DNA of 64,000 bases from Planctomycetota bacterium (lineage in GTDB: Bacteria > Planctomycetota > Phycisphaerae > UBA1845), in contig JACQFE010000009.1 of NCBI GenBank assembly GCA_016200265.1, positions 124,001-188,000 on the forward strand, read 5' to 3'. Made by a program: the position numbers and the translations under genes. This document shows positions 54,789-63,774 of the stretch, in pieces (the stretch's first letter is position 1; each line of letters begins with the position of its first letter). The notes beneath the pieces are model-generated. The model did not search any database, was not told where the DNA came from, and saw nothing but the letters and a program-made list of their open reading frames with translations.

Positions 54789-55850
54789 TTACGCCACGAG
54801 GGCCATTTCGCGCGTGGGAGCACGCTCGCCGACGAGACTCAGGAGCCGTCCGGCCTTTTCGTCGGCCTCGGCGCGTTCGCCGGCATGGCTGTACTTCACG
54901 GATAGCCGGGTGAGGGCGTCGACCACCGAAAAGATCGTGAAACGCCCGCGCTGCCGGGCAAGCTCCAATGCCTGCTTAGCCAGCGTCTTGGTGATCCCCT
55001 GACGATCGAGAATCTTCAACACTTCCTCTGTGTTAATTCCCAGCGTCGTGCTCATCGCCTTCTTGATCACGTTCACGAAACCGTCACGACGTTGGTCGCG
55101 GAGTTCGACGAGATCGGCGATCATCGTGCGGATTTGATTTAGCGATTCATGCACGTTTGCCGTGTGCTTGCGGCTGAACTCCGCGACGTCGATCGCATCC
55201 CAGACGATATGGTTCTGACAGCAGGATTGAAACCAGAACGTCTGTACGCCGACGGAGCGGCGTCCTACCTCCGAATTCCACAGGAAGAATCCGGGTGCGA
55301 ATGCTTCGCCGTCTATCTCCGCCCAGCCCGTGGGATCAATCATAAAACAAAACATGTCCTGTTCGCCGCAGTAGAGCCCCGTGCCGCCGGTGCTCGCCTC
55401 CTGGGGTGGCGTGAAGTCCGTTGCGAACTCCCGCAACATCGTAAGCAGGTCCACGTCCCACAGGCGGGTGTAGGCCACGCCGTGGATGGAGCGAACCGAT
55501 TCGCCCGCCGTCAGGATCTGCACCGGCTTTTCCGACGTGGGCAGCGTCTCATCCAGCACGCGCCCCGCGGTTTGCGGAGTGAGGCGGTTCAACGTGTCCT
55601 TGCTCACCCCGGCCAATCGGCAAAGCTGAGCGAAGGACCAATCGTTCATCTCGAACGGCCGATCGCCGTTGAATGCGAGCGTGAAGCGTCCTTCCTGCAC
55701 GCTTGGCCGCAGACTCTGCGGCGGATGCCAGTGATCGATGGAACTCTCGCGCCTTTTCTGGCAATGGTCCCAAAGCGCGAGCAGCGACGGGAAGCTCTCA
55801 TCGGCCCCCCGTCGAAACAGTTCGTTGTGCGCATGCGTTAGGTTTTGCAT
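54789..55850 (-). CDS. DUF932 (phage/plasmid-like) protein
   Basis: 353 residues with AGGAGAG upstream of ATG 55850. DUF932 pattern: FEMNDWSFAQLCRLAGVSKD near the start, RSIHGVAYTRLWDVDLL, LYCGEQDMFCFMIDP, RRSVGVQTFWFQSCCQNH and the helical HTANVHESLNQIRTMIADL. These proteins occur mainly on phages, plasmids and ICEs; some act in anti-defence or recombination, but the function is not established. Supports the mobile nature of this region. Confidence 0.88.
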   Translation of the reverse strand: MQNLTHAHNELFRRGADESFPSLLALWDHCQKRRESSIDHWHPPQSLRPSVQEGRFTLAFNGDRPFEMNDWSFAQLCRLAGVSKDTLNRLTPQTAGRVLDETLPTSEKPVQILTAGESVRSIHGVAYTRLWDVDLLTMLREFATDFTPPQEASTGGTGLYCGEQDMFCFMIDPTGWAEIDGEAFAPGFFLWNSEVGRRSVGVQTFWFQSCCQNHIVWDAIDVAEFSRKHTANVHESLNQIRTMIADLVELRDQRRDGFVNVIKKAMSTTLGINTEEVLKILDRQGITKTLAKQALELARQRGRFTIFSVVDALTRLSVKYSHAGERAEADEKAGRLLSLVGERAPTREMALVA

Positions 55851-56103
55851 GAGTCTCTCCTGTAAGTGAAGTCCTTTGAAAACCGAAACAACCTTTAGTC
55901 ACCACCGGTCTCTCTCGGTCGGCAGCGCGCAATTTGCGCGTCATCCCACCGAGAAACGGTGTCCAGCGTCTACCCAAGTTCGTCTTCCAAAGATCAGTCC
56001 GGCTCGGCGTAGTCGTTCGTGCGGCGCCGACCAATGCGCCGCCCTCGCAAGATCGAGAGGGAGGCATGCTGTTGGGGTTGGAAAAAACCTCTCGACCAAA
56101 CTT

Positions 56104-56364
56104 CTACGCTTTGTCCTGAACCCGCTCGTGAATCCACGTGTGGGCCATGTCCGCAACTTTGGCGACCAGGGGCAAGTCGTCCCGACCGAAGCTGTCCGAC
56201 TGCTTCCACTCTTCGCCGTCCTTGTAGATCCGGCGAAGCTGGACGTTGTGTCGGAAGCCTCCGTTTTCGATCTCGTTGCCCCAGATCACGGCCTTGATAC
56301 GTCCCAGGCGGATTTCGTGAGCGGGTCTTTCTTTTTCTTTCGTTTTTTCTTTTTCGTTGGGCAT
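56104..56364 (-). CDS. Small accessory-element protein, family member 2 of 3
   Basis: 86 residues with AAAGGAGAA upstream of ATG 56364. Lys/Glu-rich start, then RLGRIKAVIWGNEIENGGFR, HNVQLRRIYKDGEEWKQSDS, FGRDDLPLVAKVADMAHTWI. Clear relative of the 21168-21440 protein: WGNE/WAES, RIYKDGEEWK/RYRDDKDGQWK, GRDDLP/RPDELP. Unknown function; beta-rich core plus one helix suggests a small nucleic-acid-binding protein. Confidence 0.75.
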   Translation of the reverse strand: MPNEKEKTKEKERPAHEIRLGRIKAVIWGNEIENGGFRHNVQLRRIYKDGEEWKQSDSFGRDDLPLVAKVADMAHTWIHERVQDKA

Positions 56365-56782
56365 AAACGCCTTCTCCTTTCGTTTTGTTCTCTACCTGCG
56401 CGCGTCGTGGAGTCGCACGCCTCGATGGGCCAAGCACGTTGCTCAGCAACGATCGGCAGCCGACGCGCGGCTGCACCCGGCGGTGCGTTCACCTCCCTTT
56501 CCGCTCGAACGTGACAACCTTTGCAGCATGATCCCTCTCGCAAAGCGAGCGCTTTCGCGCGGCGGCCTGCGACAGGCGGGGACGACGTCTACCGGAAAAA
56601 TGCGCCTAAATAGAACGGCGTTTTGAAGGAACGACCAAGCGCCGAACCTAGCACGAAACGCCGTGCCTGATCAATGCCGCCGGGCCGGGGACGATGGTGC
56701 TGGTTGCGGCAGCGTGATGTGCGGCGCGGCAACCCATGCGAATTTTCTGAACGACTTCTTGTACTTGACCGTTGTCGGTTGG

Positions 56783-56869
56783 TATAATGCCGCGCCGCAG
56801 TCGAGTCGTGCTCTTTGACAACCTGGAGGCGACTTCCTTCTAACCTTTGAAAAACCCCCAAGTGGGTTT
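56783..56869 (+). promoter_or_regulatory. Leader B: extended -10 promoter, boxA-like element and hairpin
   Basis: TGGTATAAT, an extended -10 (TATAAT at 56783-56788), has no -35 at normal spacing. GCTCTTTGACAA follows at 56810-56821, then AAACCC-CCAAGT-GGGTTT (56852-56869), the counterpart of the leader A hairpin. The gene served starts at 57043. The remaining DNA from 56365 to 56782 shows nothing recognisable. Confidence 0.65.
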
Positions 56870-57042
56870 GAAAGGCCCTTTTCGTCGGCCAGGGCCCTAA
56901 GACAAAAGAAGCCGGCAAAGTGACCAGTTCCCGAAAGAATCCTTCTGACAAACACCTTCAGCCTGGTTCCGATCTCGATCGGAAGCACGGTGGTGGTGTG
57001 GTGAGGTGGTGATTATTAACCCTCATATTGTTAGGAGGAATT

Positions 57043-57348
57043 ATGATACGTTGGTTACTTCACCTTCTGTATCGCGTGCTGTGGGGACGGCCAAAGCCGC
57101 CCACGCAGCCCGAACGACCATTGGATGTAGGTTCAAATCGAATTAGCGGTTGGACGTATGGTAACGTGCAAGCATGCATGTACCTGAACCGCAACTTTCG
57201 AGGAAAACCTTATTTCAAGGTCACCTTTCGAAAGCTGGTCAAAGACGGGAGGAATGTTTCGCATTCGTTCCTGATCGAGGATCTTGCTGACGTCGAGCGA
57301 TGCATCGTCCGCGTCCGCGCCTGGGTCCACGACAGCCGAATTGAGTAG
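57043..57348 (+). CDS. Small accessory-element protein, family member 3 of 3, with membrane-proximal start
   Basis: 101 residues from ATG 57043 (TAGGAGGAA 4 bases upstream). The first 16 residues are amphipathic/hydrophobic (MIRWLLHLLYRVLWGR). Then YGNVQACMYLNRNFRGKPYF, KVTFRKLVKDGRNVSHSFLI, EDLADVERCIVRVRAWVHDS aligns with the 56104-56364 protein (GRIKAVIWGNE; LRRIYKDGEEW; DDLPLVAKVADMAHTWIHE). It has its own leader and terminator. Confidence 0.75.
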   Translation: MIRWLLHLLYRVLWGRPKPPTQPERPLDVGSNRISGWTYGNVQACMYLNRNFRGKPYFKVTFRKLVKDGRNVSHSFLIEDLADVERCIVRVRAWVHDSRIE

Positions 57349-57359
57349 TTCCCGTCACT

Positions 57360-57390
57360 CCTGAGCCAGTTATGCTGGCTCAGGTTTTTT
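57360..57390 (+). terminator. Rho-independent terminator
   Basis: CCTGAGCCAG pairs with CTGGCTCAGG (10 bp, TTATG loop) followed by six T, 12 bases after the preceding stop. Confidence 0.9.
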
Positions 57391-57494
57391 ATCACGTTAC
57401 GGCTGGGAGCGCAAACGCCGCCCGCGTCAACCGGGACGACGGGGGTCGGTCTAAACCTGGGAGCGGTAGGGAGAGCGGGCGTGCCGGCCCGAGG

Positions 57495-58736
57495 TTACGG
57501 TGCCAGTACTCCTGTTTCCACCCAAAAAGGGGCGAGCCTCATGAATTCTTCGTACAACGGTTTGTAGGTGTCAAAATCTTCGTCCGTCTTCGGCTTCTTC
57601 CAGCGGATTCTGTCGTTGCCGCGTTCTTGCGGGTCTGCGAATGCATAGGTGGGCCACCAGCCCGCGCCGGCCAGCCCGAACAGGCGGTGATTGTTGAGCA
57701 CGCCATCGGCTTTCAACTGGGCAAAGGACATCGGACCCGGTTTTTCCAGGTTTTCGCGATTGGGGCGCAACCGTCCCTTGTCGAGAAATGGCCGATACTT
57801 GGCCTGGATGTCCGGGCGGGCCGCCAGCGTCCGAAGATGCTGTTGCTCCGAATCAGCGTCCTTCGTCTGCTGGTCGGTCTGCATCGAAGCGATCTTTCGG
57901 CGGGTCTCGGCCTCAATGTTCGACGCCTCTTGCTCCGCGAGCGCCTTGGTCTGGGTGGCCTTGGCGTCGGCGATCTTCTCCGTGGCTTGTTGATAGGCCG
58001 CTTTTTGTTTTTCAAGGATGGTTTCAGCACGCTGGGCGGCCCGTGTCTGTTCAATGCTCGTAAGCGCGTCAGAAAGGGTCTGCGTTCCGACGGCCTTGGT
58101 CTGTGCGGCCTTGTTGAGAAGAGCGATGGCGGACTCGTGCGCCTCACGCGCGGAACGAAGAAGGTCCTCGGCGATGGCCTTTTCCTTGTCGAGCATCTGC
58201 ATGACCGCGGGATCGGGAACGTAGGCCGACGCTCCGCCGGCGAGGGTGATTTCCGCGGGGCGTACCACGGTGTCCAGACGGCTTCGGCAGGCAGCGATCT
58301 CCTCCGGTTTGGCTCGCGGCTGGGTGTACACGGCATGGAACCGCTCGACGGCCGCCGGATCTGCGGCCAGCGACTTGCCGCGCGGCCCGAGTAGCTCGGG
58401 TTCAATCTCCTTGGCCCATAGGGCGAGCTGAGCTTCCGCTTCCTTAAGCACCCGCGTGATCTCTTTGCCCTCCTCTACCAAGCGCTGGAGCTGGGCCTTG
58501 GCGAACGCCTGGCGCTGTTGTTCGCCGCCATCGACGGAAACCTGCGCTGGCCCGGCCGGAGAGAGGGCGGTATCCGAGATCGCGGGGACGGGAACGCCGG
58601 GCGGAGCAACCCGCGAATACATGCTGAACAGTAGGATGATGGTCAGCACCGTCACCGCTCCGGCGCCAAGAGCGTAGGAAATTTTTTGATTGAACGTCAG
58701 GGTCAGTCGGGTGCGGGGTAAAATCGGTTCAGTCAT
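57495..58736 (-). CDS. Membrane-anchored coiled-coil protein next to the coupling ATPase
   Basis: 413 residues from Met at 58736. One membrane helix (ISYALGAGAVTVLTIILLFS, about 14-33), a Pro-rich stretch, then long Ala/Gln/Glu/Lys-rich coiled coil (about 60-300; AQRAETILEKQKAAYQQATE). The end is globular (GAGWWPTYAFADPQERGNDR). The topology resembles VirB10/TraB-like or TrbI-like envelope components of conjugation machines, but no defining motif is seen. The start overlaps the coupling ATPase stop by 8 bases. Confidence 0.6.
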   Translation of the reverse strand: MTEPILPRTRLTLTFNQKISYALGAGAVTVLTIILLFSMYSRVAPPGVPVPAISDTALSPAGPAQVSVDGGEQQRQAFAKAQLQRLVEEGKEITRVLKEAEAQLALWAKEIEPELLGPRGKSLAADPAAVERFHAVYTQPRAKPEEIAACRSRLDTVVRPAEITLAGGASAYVPDPAVMQMLDKEKAIAEDLLRSAREAHESAIALLNKAAQTKAVGTQTLSDALTSIEQTRAAQRAETILEKQKAAYQQATEKIADAKATQTKALAEQEASNIEAETRRKIASMQTDQQTKDADSEQQHLRTLAARPDIQAKYRPFLDKGRLRPNRENLEKPGPMSFAQLKADGVLNNHRLFGLAGAGWWPTYAFADPQERGNDRIRWKKPKTDEDFDTYKPLYEEFMRLAPFWVETGVLAP

Positions 58737-61700
58737 TTTTCTCACCTCGTTGGAATCGGTCGAGCCTCTCCTCTAGGTCCAGTTGAACATGCGCCGGGAG
58801 CTTCTTGACCGGCGGGCTTGTGGTCGTTGCTTGCCGGCGTTGGGCGTCGACGCCCGCCCTGTCCAGCGGAGCGACGAGCGTGCCGGGGTGTTCGTGCTGT
58901 GCGGGCCACGGGGCCGACTGTCGCTTGCCGTATTCGGCCGGTGTGATGTGATACATGCTGCGGAGCGGGAAACTGTAACCGCCGAACTGCGTCATACCCT
59001 GGCCGCGGGTGATCTGTACGATGCTTCGCAGGGGATGGTCCGTCGCTTCGATGAGGTCGTTGCGGCGAAGACGCGGACCGATCTGTTCTGCCTCGCGATG
59101 ATAGGTGAGTCCATCATCGGCGGAATGGACCATGCCGAACTCATCCTCAACCCACGAGCTGGTTTCGTGCATGGCCTCGCCGGAGCCTTCGATCAGGGCG
59201 TTCTGATGAAGTAAATCGCTGCAGGAAAACACCTGTCGGAAACGTGTATTGGCCTGCACGGTGGGGATGAGGTTCACCTCGCCCTTCTTCAAGTCGCTCT
59301 GCGTCTGGTTGGCGAGAATGGCGGCGATGCCGCTGGACCGCGCCTGGCGCAGCACGATCTCCAGATCCTTGGACACTACCTGCTGAAACTCGTCGATGAA
59401 CAGGTAGACCTGATGATTCGCCGGACGGCGAGAGACCGCGGAAACCAACAGCGTGCGCAGGGCGAGCTTGGCGATCTCGCTGACGGATTTCTCCTCCAGG
59501 GCGGCAGCCAGGGCGAAGTGCACGACCTGCGGGCCGCCGACCACGTCTCTCATTTCAATTTGCTGCTTCATAACATCGGGGTATCCGGGAGGATCTTGGG
59601 TCAGATTCAGCGCGTCGAAGGCGGCCAGCGATTGAACCACTGCGTAGAGGTGAGAGGCTTCCTCGCGAGACTTCTTGTCGATCCCCAGTGCGCGAGCCTC
59701 GCTGGCGAAGGCGCCGCTGCGGAAATAGTCATCCAGATCACGGAAGGAAGCGAACTGTGGGTGTTTCTCAAGTACGATCTGGAGCACGTGACGATGGCCG
59801 CTGGAGAAGAAGGCGGGTCCAAAGCCTTCCCCGTATTCAAGACCGAGACTCTGCAGGAGAATCTCGGCGCGCTGGTGGGGCGTAACGCTCTGCATGTCGG
59901 CTTGCAGAAAAGGATTGAACGCGTAGGTCGATCGCCCGGCCTTGTTGGTGAACCAGCGGAACGGGAGCAGCGGTTTTCCCTGCCGGCGGTTCCGGGCGTT
60001 GACGCGGCGAACCGCGGCCTTGGCGGCGCCGAACATCGCCGGGTCGCCTTTGAGGTCCAGGATCACGACGGAACAGTCGCCTTGGTCGATGAGCTGTTCG
60101 ATGATGGGGGCGAGGCCCAGAGAGCTTTTGCCCGAGCCCGAATCCCCGGTGATGTGGGCGTGTTCCGCGAGGACCGCGGGGCTAAGCAGGACGGGATAAT
60201 CGCTGTGCTCATCGAAGCCGACGAGCAGGTATCGTCGCTCCTCGATGGAGCGACCGAACTCGTCTGCGGCGCGGAAACGCGAGTCCCGGATCCGCGTCGT
60301 ATAGGCTGCCCAGAGCGAAGCGCGCCGGGAAGGATGATATTCACCCGGCCGGCGGTGGACGCCTTCCAGGGTGAGAAAGTGATGGAAAAGGATGCGCCCG
60401 CTCAGGGCCCAGAAGGTGGCGAGTAGGATCACCGGGGGCACGAACAGACACGCCGTCAGGCAGAGCAGGAATCCGATAATGGCTAGGGGATCGCCGCTGT
60501 AGGCGGCGCGTACGTGGACGTACAGGGTGTAGGTCGGGTTGCGGAAAAGGTCGGCGTACGCCTTCCGGGAAAGTCTTTCCTGGGTGCGGAACCGCTGCAG
60601 GCGAAGCGCCTCGGCGTCCTGCCGTGCGTGCGGGATGCGATCCAGATACGCCTTGTCCTGCTGCGCAAAATCGCTCATGAACGATTCGTTGGCGGCGATT
60701 TCTCCGGCGGATGCGCTCCACAAAAATGAGTCCATGCCCCGCAGCCACGCCCCCACCGGGAAAAACCAGCACGTCGGCAGGATGACCAGGGCGATGCCGA
60801 AGGTGCTCACCAGGAACCTTCTCGTGCGCTTTTGCGCGCTGCCAAACGGACTCTGCAGCACTCCCGGAGCCAGGGTTGCATGGCGGTTGTAGGTGCACCA
60901 ACAGCCCGCAGCGCGAAACAGCTCCCGCACCGCAGGCCAAAGGTCGGATGCGGAGCGATACGCGATCACGTTGATGGCCCCATAGGTCAGGGCGAAGACG
61001 GTGTAGGTGAGAACAGCCAGCGTGCCACGAAGCAGTGGGTTGAGGCAAAGATCATAAACGAGGATCGAAAAGAGGGCGGCGAACACCATGACGCCGAACC
61101 CGAGGACGTAGTGGTCCCGCTCCGCGAGCTCACGCGTTAAGAGTCCGTGGTCACGCCGCTGCGGTCGCCGCTGCCAGGGAGCCAAGGCGATGAACTGCGC
61201 TGCTGTCTGCACGGGCCTCCAGATCGCCCGCCATTGACAGCGCACGCGGCGCGAAAGGTAGGGGTTGGCATGGAACCAAAGGGCGCGGTGGCAGGTCATG
61301 TGGAAAATCAGCGTCAGCCCGTAAACCATTACTGCGACAAGGAGCAAGGGGAACAGGGTCGTGTTGCACAGGAGGCACAGTAAAGCGATGCACGGGCCGG
61401 CGATCAGGACATAGAGCGGCCTTGCGGTCAGAACGCCTTGCAGGCCGACGATGTACTGGACAGCGATGACGACCGCAAAGATCAGGAGCACGTGAAAGAA
61501 GTTCCACGAGCAGCTGAAGCAGGACATCGCGAACAGGAGCGCCATGACGTAGAGAAGGAACGGAGCGGGATAGAATCTCCAGAAGGCGGCCAGCGCGGAG
61601 AGCAGGCACGCCGCCGCCAGGAACGTCGGCGTCACCGTCACACCGCTGGTCAGTTGAATCAGGATCGCCAGGAGCATCCCGTACACGGAGGCGACGGGAA

Positions 61701-61827
61701 GGAGCACCACGATCCGACCCCGGTCCATCTGGGAACTCTGTGTGCGGTAGTCGAACTCGACGCCCTTGAGGGGCGGCAGGGCATCGACGTTGAGCGTTTC
61801 AAGAGTTGTCTTGACGTTGGGGCGCAT
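58729..61827 (-). CDS. VirD4/TraG/TraD-like type IV coupling ATPase
   Basis: 1032 residues. Many membrane helices occupy the N-terminal 480 residues, far more than the two of classic VirD4. The cytoplasmic motor shows Walker A GDSGSGKSS (~559), Walker B VVILDLKGD (~590), later VYLFIDEFQQVVS (~808) and LANQTQSDL, with a TraM-recognition-like end. It would bring DNA-relaxase complexes to a secretion channel during conjugation. Operon with the two upstream replication-relaxation-like genes and the coiled-coil gene. Confidence 0.88.
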   Translation of the reverse strand: MRPNVKTTLETLNVDALPPLKGVEFDYRTQSSQMDRGRIVVLLPVASVYGMLLAILIQLTSGVTVTPTFLAAACLLSALAAFWRFYPAPFLLYVMALLFAMSCFSCSWNFFHVLLIFAVVIAVQYIVGLQGVLTARPLYVLIAGPCIALLCLLCNTTLFPLLLVAVMVYGLTLIFHMTCHRALWFHANPYLSRRVRCQWRAIWRPVQTAAQFIALAPWQRRPQRRDHGLLTRELAERDHYVLGFGVMVFAALFSILVYDLCLNPLLRGTLAVLTYTVFALTYGAINVIAYRSASDLWPAVRELFRAAGCWCTYNRHATLAPGVLQSPFGSAQKRTRRFLVSTFGIALVILPTCWFFPVGAWLRGMDSFLWSASAGEIAANESFMSDFAQQDKAYLDRIPHARQDAEALRLQRFRTQERLSRKAYADLFRNPTYTLYVHVRAAYSGDPLAIIGFLLCLTACLFVPPVILLATFWALSGRILFHHFLTLEGVHRRPGEYHPSRRASLWAAYTTRIRDSRFRAADEFGRSIEERRYLLVGFDEHSDYPVLLSPAVLAEHAHITGDSGSGKSSLGLAPIIEQLIDQGDCSVVILDLKGDPAMFGAAKAAVRRVNARNRRQGKPLLPFRWFTNKAGRSTYAFNPFLQADMQSVTPHQRAEILLQSLGLEYGEGFGPAFFSSGHRHVLQIVLEKHPQFASFRDLDDYFRSGAFASEARALGIDKKSREEASHLYAVVQSLAAFDALNLTQDPPGYPDVMKQQIEMRDVVGGPQVVHFALAAALEEKSVSEIAKLALRTLLVSAVSRRPANHQVYLFIDEFQQVVSKDLEIVLRQARSSGIAAILANQTQSDLKKGEVNLIPTVQANTRFRQVFSCSDLLHQNALIEGSGEAMHETSSWVEDEFGMVHSADDGLTYHREAEQIGPRLRRNDLIEATDHPLRSIVQITRGQGMTQFGGYSFPLRSMYHITPAEYGKRQSAPWPAQHEHPGTLVAPLDRAGVDAQRRQATTTSPPVKKLPAHVQLDLEERLDRFQRGEKND

Positions 61828-62551
61828 GGAGTTTGCTCGCCGGAATCACGCGGTGAAGGTCTTCGTGGACCGTTATTCTCAGCGGCACGGTGGCGGTCGG
61901 CGGAACCAGTGCCTGCTGCAATCTACGTTTCTTGGCCTCGGTCGTGGTGGCAACCGCGATAATGAACCGCCTGCGGCGGATGCAGTCATACCACGGCGGC
62001 GACAGGAGCCGCCGGCTGATCAAAGCGTTCATTCGCCGCCGCAGATCCTTGGGTTGTTTTCCGCTGTCCACCATGATGTACCCAATTCGCTTTTGTTTCG
62101 AGAAGCCTTCGGCCTCAAAGTCCTCGTCCAGATAATAGAAGTTGCTCTCCAAACCTTGAACGTCGAGGTCGGGGAATTCGTCGTGGAACTCCTTCTCGGA
62201 GATTTTGCGATGGTCCGCGGCGCCCAGAACGCAGAAGGAAAGGACGCCGTAGAGCTTGGCCAGAAGGTCGGCGTCGGGCGTCCGGGCCAGCCGTGGAGGA
62301 AGATTCAGCAGACGCACGGCCTTGACTCCGGGATAGAGATAGATGGCCCCGCTGGTGTAGAGTGGAGCGTCGGAGAGGAAGGCCGCCGCCCGCATGCGCT
62401 GCACCCATTTTTTGACCGCGTCCATCTGGTATTCCGGCCAATACATCTTTCGCAGGGCCTCGTAGGTGGTGATCCGAAATTGAAGGAAATGGTCGCGAAA
62501 GATCTCCAAGTCGCGCACCGTGAAGCGAACATCCTTCGTGCCGGTTACCAT
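61799..62551 (-). CDS. Replication-relaxation-like protein, first of the pair nearest the coupling ATPase
   Basis: 250 residues from ATG 62551, which overlaps the stop of the upstream gene (ATGGTAA). Winged-helix N-terminus (TVRDLEIFRDHFLQFRITTY, EALRKMYWPEYQMDAVKKWV), then a beta/alpha domain (VDSGKQPKDLRRRMNALIS). Fits the replication-relaxation superfamily of plasmid/ICE proteins often found upstream of TraD-like ATPases. The catalytic residues are not clear. Overlaps the ATPase start by 29 bases. Confidence 0.6.
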   Translation of the reverse strand: MVTGTKDVRFTVRDLEIFRDHFLQFRITTYEALRKMYWPEYQMDAVKKWVQRMRAAAFLSDAPLYTSGAIYLYPGVKAVRLLNLPPRLARTPDADLLAKLYGVLSFCVLGAADHRKISEKEFHDEFPDLDVQGLESNFYYLDEDFEAEGFSKQKRIGYIMVDSGKQPKDLRRRMNALISRRLLSPPWYDCIRRRRFIIAVATTTEAKKRRLQQALVPPTATVPLRITVHEDLHRVIPASKLHAPQRQDNS

Positions 62552-63198
62552 ATCTCGTACGAGCGTCCGCGACGAACGCAATCCTCGTGGAAACCCTGGA
62601 TCCGTTGCTTATCATAGCGTCCTCCGAACTCCACGACGTGCGTCCGCTTGCCTCCATCGAGTTCCAGGATCGCGTCGGGGTCCTTGAGGCCGTATCCGGA
62701 TTTGGGCAATACATCCTCGCCCACCCAGACCCGAGCCATGTCCGGCCGTGTGCGGAGATAGATGAGATAGACCGCTCCGACGTGCAGGTCGTGGTCGATC
62801 TGCCCCACCCGAATTCGCCCTCCGGAAAGCGCTCCCCCGTATCGGTTGTGCGCCGCTTTCGTGGCCATAAGGATTGTCGTGCGCGAGGGCGCCGTCCGCG
62901 GCCAGCGGCTTTGCAGCGTCCACGCTATCGCCCCAAAATCCGGCTCGCTCTGCCCCTTGTGCCATTCCCAGAGCGGCTCCGTCAGCGGCAATCTGGGCAA
63001 GGCAAGCACGACCGTCTCTTCCAGCAATCCTTCTTCCGCCAGGACCGTAAGTCGGCGTCGGGCCAGCAACTTCGGGTTCCTTGTCTTGTCCCACCACCCC
63101 TCGGCGATTTGCTCCAGGGAGAGCATGCGGACCTTCGTAGTCAGGCTTTCGACAATCTGATGATCGCGTGGATTCCGCTTCATGACCGCCTCGTTCAA
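62545..63198 (-). CDS. Replication-relaxation-like protein with nuclease-type core
   Basis: 217 residues. N-terminal HTH (DHQIVESLTTKVRMLSLEQI, AEGWWDKTRNPKLLARRRL) and a C-terminal core GYGLKDPDAILELDGGKRTH with VVEFGGRYDKQRIQGFHEDC, the Asp...Glu-x(n)-Lys spacing of PD-(D/E)XK folds in replication-relaxation proteins. Possibly the DNA-processing partner of the coupling ATPase, since no canonical relaxase is visible in the window. First gene of the transfer-type operon. Confidence 0.7.
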   Translation of the reverse strand: MNEAVMKRNPRDHQIVESLTTKVRMLSLEQIAEGWWDKTRNPKLLARRRLTVLAEEGLLEETVVLALPRLPLTEPLWEWHKGQSEPDFGAIAWTLQSRWPRTAPSRTTILMATKAAHNRYGGALSGGRIRVGQIDHDLHVGAVYLIYLRTRPDMARVWVGEDVLPKSGYGLKDPDAILELDGGKRTHVVEFGGRYDKQRIQGFHEDCVRRGRSYEIW

Positions 63199-63774
63199 TA
63201 GGACAGGCGTGAAGTGGGGACCGTTAGCGCCGCCCGCAAATTTTTTCAGCGCGTTGGCGCTATCTACCCCCTGTATAGCCCATCTATGACTCTATCTCGT
63301 AAGTAATGGTCCCTCCACCGTTTATGCCCTCATGCCATGCTCCCCTATGTTCCTCCATTCCTACCAAGGGCGGGGAGGCTTTCGGCGGGGGCGTGGAACG
63401 GTGGCGGAGGGAGCGGGGGAGCGGCGGGTGCGGACGGTTGGGTGGGGCGCGAATCACGAGCAAAAAGGTAGGAAATCCCCGCTCGGAAAACACAAGCGAC
63501 GTTCTCCTAAACACACCCCTAGCCGAACGCACGTGGTTGCCAGAAGACAACCGGCTCAAGCCAGCCGTGCACGGTTTCCGTTTGCGATTTCGCCGCCGTG
63601 GGCAATACCATGCACACGTGGGGTATTCGGTTGAGTCGTTCCGGTTAAGACTGGGTAAACTTCGGGTGGTCGTCCGGCTGGGGCGGTTTCCAGTTTTCTT
63701 TCAATTTTGGGAATGCAAACCAACGTTGTTGAGGTTGCGGAAGTGGGTTCCAAACAGCCCGGGTGAGCGACCGG
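63199..63774. other. Intergenic region upstream of the transfer-type operon
   Basis: No supported gene. It must contain the minus-strand promoter of the operon. A plus-strand open frame (63306-63806) is Arg/Gly biased and runs antisense to a better-supported gene end, so I do not accept it. Confidence 0.45.

Noticed and set aside
55872..55886. CCTTTGAAAACCGAA as a fourth, Bacillus-type boxA
   Set aside because: Lies on the plus strand upstream of a minus-strand gene, with no plus-strand gene to serve and only partial match to the other three copies.
55876..56514. 212-codon plus-strand open frame
   Set aside because: Contains poly-Phe and Arg-rich stretches caused by the Lys/Glu-rich minus-strand gene opposite; no ribosome-binding site.
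57372..58394. 340-codon plus-strand open frame
   Set aside because: Antisense shadow of the coiled-coil protein gene; it also starts inside a terminator.
59413..60426. 337-codon plus-strand open frame
   Set aside because: Antisense to the motor domain of the coupling ATPase, whose Walker motifs are clear.
61766..62617. 283-codon plus-strand open frame
   Set aside because: Antisense to the replication-relaxation-like gene that has proper overlaps with its neighbours.
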